Origin: Rhodanobacter sp. ANJX3
Lineage (GTDB): Bacteria > Pseudomonadota > Gammaproteobacteria > Xanthomonadales > Rhodanobacteraceae
Assembly: GCF_014200755.1 (NCBI RefSeq)
Contig: NZ_JACHCM010000008.1
Location: 1 to 64,000, forward strand
Length of the DNA stretch: 64,000 bases
Reading direction: 5' to 3'
Shown: positions 44,046-53,373 of the stretch, one piece after another
Layout of the letters: each line of letters begins with the position of its first letter
Numbering within the stretch: the stretch's first letter is position 1
The notes under the pieces: model-generated
What the model was told of the DNA's origin: nothing
Database searches by the model: none
What the model saw: the letters and a program-made list of their open reading frames with translations, nothing else
Position numbers and translations under genes: made by a program

Positions 44046-44909
44046 TCAGTGGCGATCGATCAGTTTGGCAATCACGACATTGAGCGAAGTCGAACCCTTG
44101 CGCACATGCGCGTCATCCGACTCGAAGCGAATCCATCCCTCGTTGAAGCCGTCGATCATCTGGGCGCGCGGCGTCGGGTTCTTCATGCCTTGGCGCGTGA
44201 ACTCGTCGATCCAGCCATCCCGCGGAACGACTTCGGCTTTGACATGATGACCCAGTACTTCAGCGAACGCCGCAGCCAGTTGGTTCGGTGTGACGCGCTG
44301 CGGGCCTTCCAGTTCGACGATTCGGGTACCCGTCCAGGTTTCCAGCAGCAGTGCAGCGGCAAGCATGCCAACGTCCTGGGTGGCAACCATAGGAAACGCC
44401 CGGTCCAGCGGCTGCAGATAGCTGCGCAGCACGCCTTCCTTTCGCGCTGCCGCTACATCCCACAATGCGTTCTCCATAAACCAGCCGGCGCGCAGAAAAG
44501 CCACGGGCAGCGGCAATTCGGAAAAACTCGTTTCCATCATGCCCAGCAGATTGAGCAGATTGGGCTGGACTGCCTGGGCACCGATGGTGGAAAGACAAAC
44601 GATGCGCGGGGGTTTGGCGGCCTCCAATGCGGCACGTAGCGAGGCCAGCATCGCTCTGCCTTCGGTAAAGCCGGGGCTGGGGTCGAATATCGGTGGCAAC
44701 AGTACGAAAACGCCATCGACACCCTGAAAGGCTTTAGTGAGCGCAGCGACATCGTTGACGTCGGCAACGGCGATCTCGCAGCCGCGCGATTTCCAGCTTT
44801 CGGCCTTTGCCGCATCGCGCACGACTGCACGAACCTTGAGACCTTGCGTCAGTAGGGTGTTGGCGACGGCGCTGCCGACCTGGCCAGTGATTCCGGTAAT
44901 GGCATACAT
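44046..44909 (-). CDS. NmrA-like NAD(P)-binding protein
   Basis: 287 residues with AAGGAT before the ATG. The N-terminal motif ITGITGQVGSAV is the GxxGxxG nucleotide site of atypical SDRs of the NmrA/QOR2 group; VVRDAAKAESW, IVCLSTIGAQ and FLRAGWFMEN follow in the normal places. Such proteins act as quinone reductases or redox sensors. Divergent from the LysR gene at 45056, which probably controls it. Confidence 0.87.
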   Translation of the reverse strand: MYAITGITGQVGSAVANTLLTQGLKVRAVVRDAAKAESWKSRGCEIAVADVNDVAALTKAFQGVDGVFVLLPPIFDPSPGFTEGRAMLASLRAALEAAKPPRIVCLSTIGAQAVQPNLLNLLGMMETSFSELPLPVAFLRAGWFMENALWDVAAARKEGVLRSYLQPLDRAFPMVATQDVGMLAAALLLETWTGTRIVELEGPQRVTPNQLAAAFAEVLGHHVKAEVVPRDGWIDEFTRQGMKNPTPRAQMIDGFNEGWIRFESDDAHVRKGSTSLNVVIAKLIDRH

Positions 44910-45055
44910 GGTGATGATCCTTGGTTATGGTGAAGCAGGATCGGAGGGGCTGGCGCGCTTGTCCTCCGGCTGCGGGCAAGATTAGCGATCGGGATGTCTT
45001 GACTGAAGATCACTTTTTTCAGATCTTTCATGACTGAAAATCAGGAGTGATGACG

Positions 45056-45958
45056 ATGGCCTTCGATGGAAAAATGCTCGCCAATCTGGGCGTGCTGGCG
45101 GCGGTCGTGGAGTCGGGCAACTTCGCCCGTGCGTCGGATGCGCTGGGCATGACGTCCTCCGGCGTCAGTCGCGCCATCAGCCGCATGGAAGGGCGGCTCG
45201 GTATACGGCTGCTGCATCGGACCACGCGCTCGATCACGCTGACCGACGAAGGCCAGCGCTTCTACGCCGAGGTACAGCCGCTGCTCGTGGGCATCGAGGA
45301 GGCGGCGTCGCACGCGGGCAGCGCGTCGGCGTCGGTGCGCGGCCGTCTGCGGATCAATGCGGACCCTTTGTTTTCACGGGAAGTGCTGGCGCCGAAATTG
45401 CGGGCGTTCATGGCGCGTCATCCGAAGCTGGAAATCGAGCTGATCACCCGCGACGAGCTGGGCGACATGATCGGCGACGGCATCGACGTCGCGGTGCGCT
45501 TCGGCGTTCCGCCATCGTCATCGCTGGTGGCAAGGCTGTTGCTGGAGACGCGCATCATCACGGTGGCGTCGCCGGCGTATCTGAAAAAGCACGGACACCC
45601 CAGGACGCCTGCCGAGATCGCCAGCCACACGTGTATCCAGTTTCGCGACTCGCAGACGCGCCGAGCGTTCGACTGGGAGTTTTGCAAGGGCCGCAGGGTG
45701 GTGCCGGTAACGACGCATGGCCCGCTGCTGGTTACCGATGCGGGAACCCTGATCAGCGCCTGCGTTGCCGGCGCGGGGCTGGCGCAGATGATGTCGCTGG
45801 GCGTGGTGCAGGATCTGATCGCCAGAAAAAAATTAGTGCAGGTGCTGCCGGACTGGGCCGACGAGCGCTTTCCGCTATATGCCTTCTATCCCTCGCGCCA
45901 TCATCCGGCAGGCAAGGTGCGGGCCTTCATCGATTTCTGCCTGGAGATACTGACCTGA
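45056..45958 (+). CDS. LysR-family regulator divergent from the NmrA-like gene
   Basis: ATG 45056 lies eight bases after AGGAG. 300 residues: winged helix (LAAVVESGNFARASDALGMT, SSGVSRAISRMEGRLGIRLL) and the two-lobed effector domain. In the shared promoter TGAAGATC and GATCTTTCA (about 45004-45030) form an imperfect inverted repeat that may be the LysR box. Target most likely the NmrA-like gene; inducer unknown. Confidence 0.87.
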   Translation: MAFDGKMLANLGVLAAVVESGNFARASDALGMTSSGVSRAISRMEGRLGIRLLHRTTRSITLTDEGQRFYAEVQPLLVGIEEAASHAGSASASVRGRLRINADPLFSREVLAPKLRAFMARHPKLEIELITRDELGDMIGDGIDVAVRFGVPPSSSLVARLLLETRIITVASPAYLKKHGHPRTPAEIASHTCIQFRDSQTRRAFDWEFCKGRRVVPVTTHGPLLVTDAGTLISACVAGAGLAQMMSLGVVQDLIARKKLVQVLPDWADERFPLYAFYPSRHHPAGKVRAFIDFCLEILT

Positions 45959-46051
45959 CGCCGCGTGTGCGATGTTGAAAAAAATACAGACGGCGTCGGC
46001 CGCTTGTGCAAATAATCACCGCTTATCGATTCGCCTTTCATTCGGGACTTC

Positions 46052-47398
46052 ATGACTACCAACGCAACTACTGGCTCGAAGACGTTTTTCGGCGAACCCA
46101 GAGCATTGGCCTTTCTCAGCTTTACCGAGGCGTGGGAGCGGTTTTCGTATTACGGCATGACCTCGATCCTGGTGCTCTATATGAGTCAGGCGCTGCTGCT
46201 GCCGGGGCATGTCGAGGGCATCGTCGGCTTCACGGCGTTTCGGGCCGGGCTGGAGTCGGTGTTCGGACCGATGACGACGTTGGGCCTGGCCTCGCAGATC
46301 ATGGGGCTGTACACCGGCTTCGTTTATTTCACGCCGGTGCTGGGCGGCTGGGTGGCCGATCGCTGGTTGGGTCGGCGGCTGGCGGTCATGATCGGCGCGA
46401 TGATGATGAGCGTGGGCCAGTGGGCGATGGCTTTCGACGCCTCGTTTCTCATGGCGCTGCTGCTGCTCGTGGCCGGCTGCGGTTTGCTGAAGGGCAATAT
46501 TTCCACCCAGGTCGGCGAGCTTTACGCCGAAACGGACGGCGAGGGCCGCACGCGTGCGTTCGCGATCTTCTCCATCGGCATCAACGTCGGCGCGGTGGTC
46601 GGTCCCCTGTTGTGCGGTCTGCTGGCGCAGCTTTACGGCTGGCATGCGGGTTTCGCGCTGGCCGGCACTCTGATGCTGATCGGCCTGTTCACCTATATCG
46701 CCGGCTTCCGCTATCTGCCGAAGGATCGGCCGCGCGCCGGTCAGCGCGAGAAAACGTCACTGACGGCGCGCGAGTGGCGCGTGGTCGGCGCGCTGGCGGT
46801 AGTGGCCGCTATCACCATTTTCCAATCCGTCGGTTATTACCAGAACACCAACCTGGCGCTGGTGTGGATCGATCGCAGCGTCGATCTGAATTTCCTCGGC
46901 TTCCACGTGCCGGTGGCCTGGTTCAATTCGATCGATCCGCTGTCCAGCATTGTTTTTGTACCCGTGCTGTTCGCCCTTTGGCGATTTCAGGCGGCGCGTG
47001 GCAGCGAACCGGATGACCTGGGCAAGATCGCCACGGGCGCCTGGGTGACGGCGGCAGCGAATGCGCTGCTGGCGGTGTCGTGCCTGCTCAGCGCGCGCAC
47101 GCCGGTGCTGGTGCCGGTGATTTACGACATCCTGCTCGGCATCGGTTTCCTCTACTACTGGCCGACCCTGCTCGCGCTGGTGTCGCGAGCGGCGCCCGCG
47201 TCGATCAAGGCAACCCTGATGGGCGCCGTGTTTCTAAGCCTTTTTACCGGCAATTTCATCATCGGCTGGATCGGCGGCTTCTACGAGCACATGACGCCGG
47301 CCGGCTTCTGGTCCATGCACGCCGGCATCGCGGCGGTCGGCGGTGTGCTGGCCATCGCGCTCAGTCGTCCGTTGAAGCGGATGCTGGCGGTGGACTGA
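46052..47398 (+). CDS. proton-dependent oligopeptide transporter (POT/PTR family)
   Basis: 448 residues, about 12 helices. The POT signature ExxERFxYY is present as EAWERFSYYG in helix 1, and FAIFSIGINVGAVVGP matches the family's second signature. It imports di- and tripeptides with protons at the inner membrane. It follows the LysR gene by 93 bp on the same strand but has no visible functional link. Confidence 0.9.
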   Translation: MTTNATTGSKTFFGEPRALAFLSFTEAWERFSYYGMTSILVLYMSQALLLPGHVEGIVGFTAFRAGLESVFGPMTTLGLASQIMGLYTGFVYFTPVLGGWVADRWLGRRLAVMIGAMMMSVGQWAMAFDASFLMALLLLVAGCGLLKGNISTQVGELYAETDGEGRTRAFAIFSIGINVGAVVGPLLCGLLAQLYGWHAGFALAGTLMLIGLFTYIAGFRYLPKDRPRAGQREKTSLTAREWRVVGALAVVAAITIFQSVGYYQNTNLALVWIDRSVDLNFLGFHVPVAWFNSIDPLSSIVFVPVLFALWRFQAARGSEPDDLGKIATGAWVTAAANALLAVSCLLSARTPVLVPVIYDILLGIGFLYYWPTLLALVSRAAPASIKATLMGAVFLSLFTGNFIIGWIGGFYEHMTPAGFWSMHAGIAAVGGVLAIALSRPLKRMLAVD

Positions 47399-47422
47399 AT
47401 CGACGTCCAGACGTCTTCTCGA

Positions 47423-48316
47423 TCAACCGAGAGCTTTTAATACCTCGATGAATGCCTTCAGTCCCGGCGGCACGTGGCGATGGCCGGGATAGTAGAGAAA
47501 CAGGCCGGGGATCGAAGGGCACCAGTCGTCCAGTACGGTTACCAGATCGCCACGTTCGATCCACGGCGCAGCGGAGTGCGCCGAAACATAGGCGATGCCG
47601 AGCCCCTTCGCCGCGGCCTCGGCCATCAGTTCCACGTGATCGAGCGTGAGTGCGCCGGGAACGTCGACCGTGATTTCCTGGGCGCGTTTGGCAAACTCCC
47701 AGCGAAACATTTTGCCGCTGGCCAGGCGAAAGCGGATGCATTCGTGCTGCTTGAGGTCGTCGGGCGTCTTCGGCTTTTTGCGGCTGGCGAGATAATTGGG
47801 CGAGGCGACAGCGACAAAGCGAACCGGGCCGCCGAAACGCACGCCGATCATGTCCTGCGGTATCGCTTCGCCGAGCCGGATGCCGGCGTCATAGCCGTCG
47901 GCGACGATATCGACAAGGCGTCCTTCGGTGACCAGGTCCAGCTTCATCTGCGGATGTCGTGTGAGGAAGGTCGGTACGACCTGTTGCAGGAGCAGGCGGG
48001 CGGCGATCTCGCTGGTGTTGATGCGCAAGGTACCGCTGGGGCGGTCGCGAAAATCGTCCACTTCCGCCAGCGCCAGGTCGAGGTCGCGCAGCACCGGCTG
48101 CAGCCTTGCAACGAGGCGTTCGCCCGCTTCGGTCGCCGATACGCTGCGGGTGGTCCGGTGCAGCAGACGCACGCCCATGCTGGCTTCGAGCGTACGCATC
48201 ATGTGGCTGAGTGTGGATGGCGCCACGCCGAGTTCGTCCGCCGCCTTGCGAAAACTGCGGTGGCTGACGATGGCGGCAAAGGCGGCGAGGTCGCTGAGCG
48301 CGGGCCGGCTATTCAT
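47423..48316 (-). CDS. LysR-family regulator divergent from an SDR gene
   Basis: 297 residues with winged helix (LAAFAAIVSHRSFRKAADEL, GVAPSTLSHMMRTLEASMGV) and substrate-binding domain. The 113-bp region to the SDR start at 48430 should hold its site. Its stop is 25 bp from the stop of the convergent POT gene. Target inferred from divergence. Confidence 0.87.
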   Translation of the reverse strand: MNSRPALSDLAAFAAIVSHRSFRKAADELGVAPSTLSHMMRTLEASMGVRLLHRTTRSVSATEAGERLVARLQPVLRDLDLALAEVDDFRDRPSGTLRINTSEIAARLLLQQVVPTFLTRHPQMKLDLVTEGRLVDIVADGYDAGIRLGEAIPQDMIGVRFGGPVRFVAVASPNYLASRKKPKTPDDLKQHECIRFRLASGKMFRWEFAKRAQEITVDVPGALTLDHVELMAEAAAKGLGIAYVSAHSAAPWIERGDLVTVLDDWCPSIPGLFLYYPGHRHVPPGLKAFIEVLKALG

Positions 48317-48429
48317 GGCTTATTTTCACTGGCTCATGCGGGATTGTGCGGATAGTAACAAGAGTGATCCGGGACTACGTTGGATGGCAGACACCCCGCG
48401 CTCCTGCGGCTCCGATCGAGGCTATCCCC

Positions 48430-49275
48430 GTGACCACTTCTTCCACTTGGCTTATCACCGGCACCTCGTCGGGCTTCGGCCGCGCGATGACCGAAAAATT
48501 GCTCGCCCGCGGCGATCGCGTGGCGGCCACTCTGCGCAAGGCCGATGCGCTGGATGATCTGAAGGCCGAGCATGGCGAGCGCCTGTGGGTCGCCGAACTC
48601 GATGTGACGGATACGGCAGCGGTGCATCGGGTCGTGGATCAGGCGTTTGCGGACTTCGGCCGCATCGACGTGGTCGTCAACAACGCGGGCTACGGCCTGT
48701 TCGGTGCCGCCGAAGAAGTCAGCGATGAACAGATTCGCCATCAGATCGACACCAACGTGATCGGCTCGATCCAGGTCATTCGGGCCGCGCTGCCGCATCT
48801 GCGCGCGCAGGGCGGTGGCCGCATTCTTCAGGTGTCGTCCGAAGGCGGACAGGTGACGTATCCGGTCTTCAGCCTGTATCACGCCAGCAAGTGGGCGATC
48901 GAGGGCTTTGTCGAGAGCGTGGCGCAGGAGGTCGCCCCGTTCGGAATCGAGTTCACTATCGCCGAACCGGGCGCGGCCAGAACGCGTTTCGGCGACGGTT
49001 TGGTGCAGCCCGCGCCGATGCCGGTGTATGAAGCCTCACTGGTGGGTGACGTGCGTCGTGCCGTGATGAGCGGCAATCTGGAAGATTTCGGTGCCATGGG
49101 CGACCCCGACAAGATCGCCCAGGCGATGATCGATTCGGCAAGCCTTAGTCCCGCACCGCGGCGGCTTGCGATGGGCAGTTCGACCTATGCCCATATTCGT
49201 GAGGCGCTGACGACCCGTCTCGCCGAGCTCGAAGCGTTGAAAGACATCACGCTGTCGACGGACGAGACGGCATAG
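48430..49275 (+). CDS. short-chain dehydrogenase/reductase
   Basis: GTG 48430 is chosen because GAGG lies eight bases upstream and the Rossmann strand begins at once (TTSSTWLITGTSSGFG); the in-frame upstream ATG at 48346 would add an unlikely tail. 281 residues with NNAG, VSSEG and YHASK. Related enzymes include oxidoreductases of aldehydes or ketosteroids, but the substrate is unknown. Divergent from its probable LysR regulator. Confidence 0.86.
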   Translation: MTTSSTWLITGTSSGFGRAMTEKLLARGDRVAATLRKADALDDLKAEHGERLWVAELDVTDTAAVHRVVDQAFADFGRIDVVVNNAGYGLFGAAEEVSDEQIRHQIDTNVIGSIQVIRAALPHLRAQGGGRILQVSSEGGQVTYPVFSLYHASKWAIEGFVESVAQEVAPFGIEFTIAEPGAARTRFGDGLVQPAPMPVYEASLVGDVRRAVMSGNLEDFGAMGDPDKIAQAMIDSASLSPAPRRLAMGSSTYAHIREALTTRLAELEALKDITLSTDETA

Positions 49276-49381
49276 CAGCAAGGCAAAGGGAATCCGCCCA
49301 CGAAGGGAAGGTCGGCGGCGAGTCGGCCTTTCATTCTTTCCGAGCCTTTGCTCGTTGACCCATGCAGACCGTGGATTATAT

Positions 49382-49395
49382 TTGCGTATATGCAA
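49382..49395. promoter_or_regulatory. candidate MarR operator
   Basis: TTGC-GTATAT-GCAA, a palindromic-type site in an AT-rich stretch 30 bp before the MarR start; TTGC and GCAA arms with 6-bp centre suit MarR proteins. TTATAG at 49411 may be the -10. Confidence 0.45.
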
Positions 49396-49424
49396 CTATT
49401 ATTTACTGAGTTATAGTTGCGCCT

Positions 49425-49943
49425 ATGCGAACATTAGCCCCAGCCGACGATTCTCTCAGCCATCGCCTTATCGCCGCCATCATGCCGCTGATGAAGGGCA
49501 GCCAGGCGGAGGTGATGTCGGCCACCGCGGAATTCGAGCTCACCATGACCCAGCTGCGCATGCTGTTCGTGCTGGAGCATGCCGGGCGCGACATGGCCGT
49601 CAACGAGCTGGCCGAACAGGTCGGTGTGTCGATGGCGGCCACCGGGCGCGCGGTGGATATCGTCGTTCGCACCGGCCTGCTGTCGCGGCGCGAGGATGAC
49701 AGCGACCGCCGCATCAAGCGCATTGGCCTGACCGAGTCCGGGCGTGACGCGATCGTGCAGATTGGCCTGGCGCGTCGTCGAGCGGTCGAAGCGTTCGTGG
49801 CCAAGCTCGATCCGGATGAGCGTGCCGCACTCGATGCGGCCGTCGCTACGCTCGGCGAACTGACCGCACGGCACCTGCCTCTGCCCGGCGGCATCCACGC
49901 CCCCTCGTCGTGCGCCGCGACGCCTTCCAAAGCTTCCCAGTGA
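49425..49943 (+). CDS. MarR-family repressor of the efflux gene
   Basis: 172 residues with the MarR winged helix: LTMTQLRMLFVLEHAGRDMA, VNELAEQVGVSMAATGRAV, then RREDDSDRRIKRIGLTESG, the wing. It ends inside the start region of the DHA2 transporter gene, so the two form an operon, probably derepressed by a substrate of the pump. Confidence 0.87.
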   Translation: MRTLAPADDSLSHRLIAAIMPLMKGSQAEVMSATAEFELTMTQLRMLFVLEHAGRDMAVNELAEQVGVSMAATGRAVDIVVRTGLLSRREDDSDRRIKRIGLTESGRDAIVQIGLARRRAVEAFVAKLDPDERAALDAAVATLGELTARHLPLPGGIHAPSSCAATPSKASQ

Positions 49944-49951
49944 ATAAGCCC

Positions 49952-51457
49952 ATGCCGAACCCCCAAACTCCTGCTGCAGCCACGCTCGATCCACGCCTGC
50001 TTCGCATCGCGGCGGTGGTGATTCTCGGCACCTTTATGTCGATCCTCGATACGACCATCGTCAATGTCGCGATCAAGGATTTGTCGAAAAGCTTCAGCGC
50101 GCCCCTGGCGACGATGCAGTGGATTTCGACCGGTTACATGCTGGCGCTGGCCACGGTGATTCCACTGACCGGCTGGGCCGCCGATCGCTTCGGCACCAAG
50201 CGCCTGTACATGGCGTCGATCGGCATGTTTCTGCTGGGCTCGGCGCTGTCCGGCGCGGCGTGGTCGGCCGGCTCGCTGATCGTCTTTCGCGTGCTGCAGG
50301 GCCTGGGCGGCGGCATGATCATGCCGGCCGGCATGACGATTCTGACCCATGCGGCCGGGCCGAAGCGGATGGGCCGGGTGATGGGTATCGTCGGGGTGCC
50401 GATGCTGCTGGCGCCGATCGTCGGGCCGATTCTCGGCGGCTGGCTGGTGGACGACGTGTCGTGGCGCTGGATCTTTTTCGTCAACCTGCCGATCGGCGCG
50501 ATTGCGCTGTTCGCTGCCTTGCGCGTGTTCGAGCGCGACGACCCGAAGCCGCACCATGCGCTGGATTGGCCCGGCCTGCTGATGCTGTCGCCGGGGCTTG
50601 CGATCTTTGTCTACGGGTTGGCGGAAACCGCGGCCGGCTCGGGTCTGGATTCGGTCGGCGGCGGCGGAGCGGTGCTGCTCGGGCTGTTGCTGGTCATCGC
50701 CTTCGTGCTGCATGCGCGCGTGCGCCAGGGCGCGCTGATCGACGTGAAGATGTTCGCGCAGCGCGCCGTGGGTGCGCCGGCGCTCACCGTGTTTCTTTTC
50801 TGCACGGCGTTCTTCGGCGTGGCGCTGCTGATGCCGCTGTATTTTCAGGTGGTGCGCGGCGACTCCGCCCTGCGCGCTGGCCTGCTGCTGGCGGCACAAG
50901 GAATTGGCGCGATGATCTCGATGCCGATCGCCGCGCGCCTGACCGACAAGCTCGGCGCGCGTCGGGTCGTGACGGTGGGTTTGTCGCTGGTGGCGCTGGG
51001 CATGTTGAGCCTCAGCCGGATCTCGGCCACCACCACGCTGCTGCAGGTCGAGCTGACGCTGTTCCTGATGGGCCTGGGCATGGGCTCGACCATGATGCCG
51101 GCGATGAGCGCCGCGCTGTCCTCGATCGAGCGCCATGCGGTGGCGCGCGTCACCGCCGGGCTCAACGTGCTGCAGCGGGTCGGGGGTTCGATCGGCACGG
51201 CGCTGCTGGCGGTGGTGTTGTCGCACGAGCTGGCCGCGGCCATGCCGCCAGGTGCGGGCGCGACGACGCTTCATACCGGCGAAGCGGCTCCGGCCGTCGC
51301 TGCCGCCCGGGCGGTTCCCGCGCTGGGTGCCGCATTCGGTCACACCTTTACGTGGTCGCTGGTGCTGGTGGTGTGCGCGCTGGCTGCCGCGTTCTTTATT
51401 CGCCGCCGCCATGTGGATGTGACGGCGCCCGGCGCCGCGCATGTGATCGTCGAATAG
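49952..51457 (+). CDS. MFS multidrug efflux transporter, DHA2 (EmrB/QacA-like)
   Basis: ATG 49952 (501 residues) is shown; GTG 49940, overlapping the MarR stop, is an alternative. Fourteen helices are apparent. Signatures LDTTIVNVAI (helix 1), GWAADRFGTKRLY (loop 2-3) and the motif C run GIVGVPMLLAPIVGPILGG mark DHA2 drug/proton antiporters. No EmrA-type adaptor is adjacent, so it may work alone at the inner membrane. A hairpin follows. Confidence 0.9.
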   Translation: MPNPQTPAAATLDPRLLRIAAVVILGTFMSILDTTIVNVAIKDLSKSFSAPLATMQWISTGYMLALATVIPLTGWAADRFGTKRLYMASIGMFLLGSALSGAAWSAGSLIVFRVLQGLGGGMIMPAGMTILTHAAGPKRMGRVMGIVGVPMLLAPIVGPILGGWLVDDVSWRWIFFVNLPIGAIALFAALRVFERDDPKPHHALDWPGLLMLSPGLAIFVYGLAETAAGSGLDSVGGGGAVLLGLLLVIAFVLHARVRQGALIDVKMFAQRAVGAPALTVFLFCTAFFGVALLMPLYFQVVRGDSALRAGLLLAAQGIGAMISMPIAARLTDKLGARRVVTVGLSLVALGMLSLSRISATTTLLQVELTLFLMGLGMGSTMMPAMSAALSSIERHAVARVTAGLNVLQRVGGSIGTALLAVVLSHELAAAMPPGAGATTLHTGEAAPAVAAARAVPALGAAFGHTFTWSLVLVVCALAAAFFIRRRHVDVTAPGAAHVIVE

Positions 51458-51479
51458 TTGCCCGCGCTATCGGCCCTCT

Positions 51480-51512
51480 GAACCTTATGCCGGGACAGAC
51501 GGCATAAGGTTC
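51480..51512 (+). terminator. long perfect stem-loop after the efflux gene
   Basis: GAACCTTATGCC, 9-nt loop, GGCATAAGGTTC: twelve perfect pairs, 23 bp after the transporter stop. No T-tract, so it may protect the 3' end rather than terminate alone. Confidence 0.55.
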
Positions 51513-51674
51513 AAAGCTATCCATGCAGCCGTCCCGGGCCAGCCAGTTGCCACGACTGGCCTTCTTGCAACTGGATTTCGCGATTTTCCGCAGCACGGCG
51601 GGAAGGCGGCTTCTTGCGTGGCGCCAGGGCACATTCCAGGCCCCCGCTCATGCACGACCATAAAACCCGAGCAT

Positions 51675-51704
51675 AAAAAAACCCGCAGAGGGGAGTCTGC
51701 GGGT
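51675..51704 (-). terminator. intrinsic terminator for the Hsp70-like gene
   Basis: On the minus strand ACCCGCAGA, 6-nt loop, TCTGCGGGT is followed by seven T (51675-51681). It lies ~155 bp after the stop at 51860. Confidence 0.8.
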
Positions 51705-51859
51705 TCGGGGGTTCCATCTGAGTGCGGGCTATCGGAGGGGAGCCAATGCCACGCGGTGGGAGGAATGTCTCACGACATGGGGTTAATGTACTCGGTGGTT
51801 CGTTAATGAAGTGTGACCAGAAACGAGGCAATTCACCGATTTTTGCAAATCGGTTGGAA

Positions 51860-53257
51860 CTAACCCGGATCGGCCTCGTTCGCCGCCACGGCCAGCCCCG
51901 AGACCACGCCAAGCGAGGGGTCGCCCTGGACCAGCGGGATCTCCGGGAAGCAGGACTGCACATGGTCGCGGATCTGCGGTGAACGCGAAGTGCCACCAGT
52001 CAGAAAGAGGCTGGCCGGCAGCTGGGCAAGGTCGCCACGCACGATCGTGAGGGTGCGTTCCATCTGCAGCAGGAAGCTGTCGATGGCGGCATGAAAGTCG
52101 TCGCGGCCGAGTTCGACCGCGAGGCCGGGCTCGAGGAAATCCAATTCGGCGCGAAAGCCGGCCGATGCGCTCAGCGTGATCTTGCTGCGCTCGGCGAGCT
52201 GGTTGAGTCGGGTGGTGGCACCGGCCTCCTGTAAGGCGCGCAGGCGCGAGCCGTAAGGCTCGTCGACGAGGCGATAATCCTGCTGGCGAAATTCACGCTG
52301 CTTGGGCAGGTTGTGCACGCTGGCCGCGTCGACATAGCGATGCGCCGGCATGCTGATGATGTCCTTGCCCAGCTGCGGCATGAAACTGTGCAGGCTCACA
52401 TTGACATCCAGATCGGTGCCGCCCTTGGGCAAGCCCCAGCTGCGTACGATGTGGGGCGCTTCGTCGCCGCCGAGCTGTGCGTGGGCCACGTCGGTCGTGC
52501 CGCCGCCGATATCGACCACCAGCACGTGCTGACGCTGCGCCAGGCTCTTGTGATAATGCATGGCCGCGGCGGCGGGCTCTTCCAGAAAGCTCACGCTGTC
52601 GAAGCCGGCCGCGGCCGCCGCCTCGCGCAGAATCTCGATCGCCTGCAGCGAACCCTGCGCACCCATCGAACTGCGAAACTCCACTGGCCGGCCGATCACC
52701 GCGCCGCGCACCGGCGTGCCGAACTGCTGGCTGGCGCTGAGCCGAATGTGTTCGATGATGTGCGTGGCGATATGCACGATGACCTTGCGCACCTGCGGAT
52801 CGAGTCGATAACCGAACATCGACTTGGGCGATTCGATCAGGTTGCCGCCGCCGCTTTCCAGATAACCCTCGACGGCGGCTTCGCCGAACAGCGCGTGCTG
52901 AAAACTGGCGACGGATGCGGTGGCGTTGCGCGTTTGTTCTTCCATCCACTGCCGCCGCACCACGCGCAGCGCTTCGCTGCGCAGCTCATGCTCGCTGCGC
53001 GCCACCGGCGCTTGTCCGCGCGCGCTCGCGGCGGTTGCCAGCTGACGCTGCTGCTGTCGGGCCAGGCGCAGCTGGTTTTCGAGCTGCGCTTCGAGCGCAG
53101 GCGTCAGGGTGAAGTCGCTGGGGTCGGGCACCAGCTCGGGGAAAAACACCGCCGTACGAAACTGCTCGGCGTCGCCGAAGCGCACGAGCTTGAGTTCGCC
53201 GTCGATGATGGCGGCCGCGGCCGAATAGCTGGTGCCGAAATCGATACCGATATGCAT
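51860..53257 (-). CDS. yegD: YegD-like Hsp70-family chaperone
   Basis: 465 residues with actin/Hsp70 ATPase motifs: IGIDFGTSYSAAA (phosphate 1), VVDIGGGTTDVAHAQ (phosphate 2), FLEEPAAAAMHY, and LTGGTSRSP (adenosine). It lacks the substrate-binding domain of DnaK, as YegD proteins do. Cytoplasmic; client unknown. Solitary gene with its own terminator. The symbol is by family resemblance only. Confidence 0.85.
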   Translation of the reverse strand: MHIGIDFGTSYSAAAAIIDGELKLVRFGDAEQFRTAVFFPELVPDPSDFTLTPALEAQLENQLRLARQQQRQLATAASARGQAPVARSEHELRSEALRVVRRQWMEEQTRNATASVASFQHALFGEAAVEGYLESGGGNLIESPKSMFGYRLDPQVRKVIVHIATHIIEHIRLSASQQFGTPVRGAVIGRPVEFRSSMGAQGSLQAIEILREAAAAAGFDSVSFLEEPAAAAMHYHKSLAQRQHVLVVDIGGGTTDVAHAQLGGDEAPHIVRSWGLPKGGTDLDVNVSLHSFMPQLGKDIISMPAHRYVDAASVHNLPKQREFRQQDYRLVDEPYGSRLRALQEAGATTRLNQLAERSKITLSASAGFRAELDFLEPGLAVELGRDDFHAAIDSFLLQMERTLTIVRGDLAQLPASLFLTGGTSRSPQIRDHVQSCFPEIPLVQGDPSLGVVSGLAVAANEADPG

Positions 53258-53373
53258 GGGTCACGCTGTCGCTGGATGGCAACCCGGCATTATGAGGGTT
53301 GCGCCGGCGACGGCCCATGACCACGAACGTTCGGCACGGCCGCGCTCGACCGCACCTGCCGGTGAAAAGCGCC

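Larger units (their letters stand above)
51458..51859. other. intergenic region between convergent genes with two hairpins
   Basis: 402 bp with two stem-loops (51480-51512 and 51675-51704) and no supported gene. Confidence 0.5.

Noticed and set aside
49403-51442. A 679-codon minus-strand frame opposite the MarR and efflux genes
   Set aside because: Low-complexity His/Arg/Gln translation of antisense DNA; the + strand genes have unmistakable motifs.
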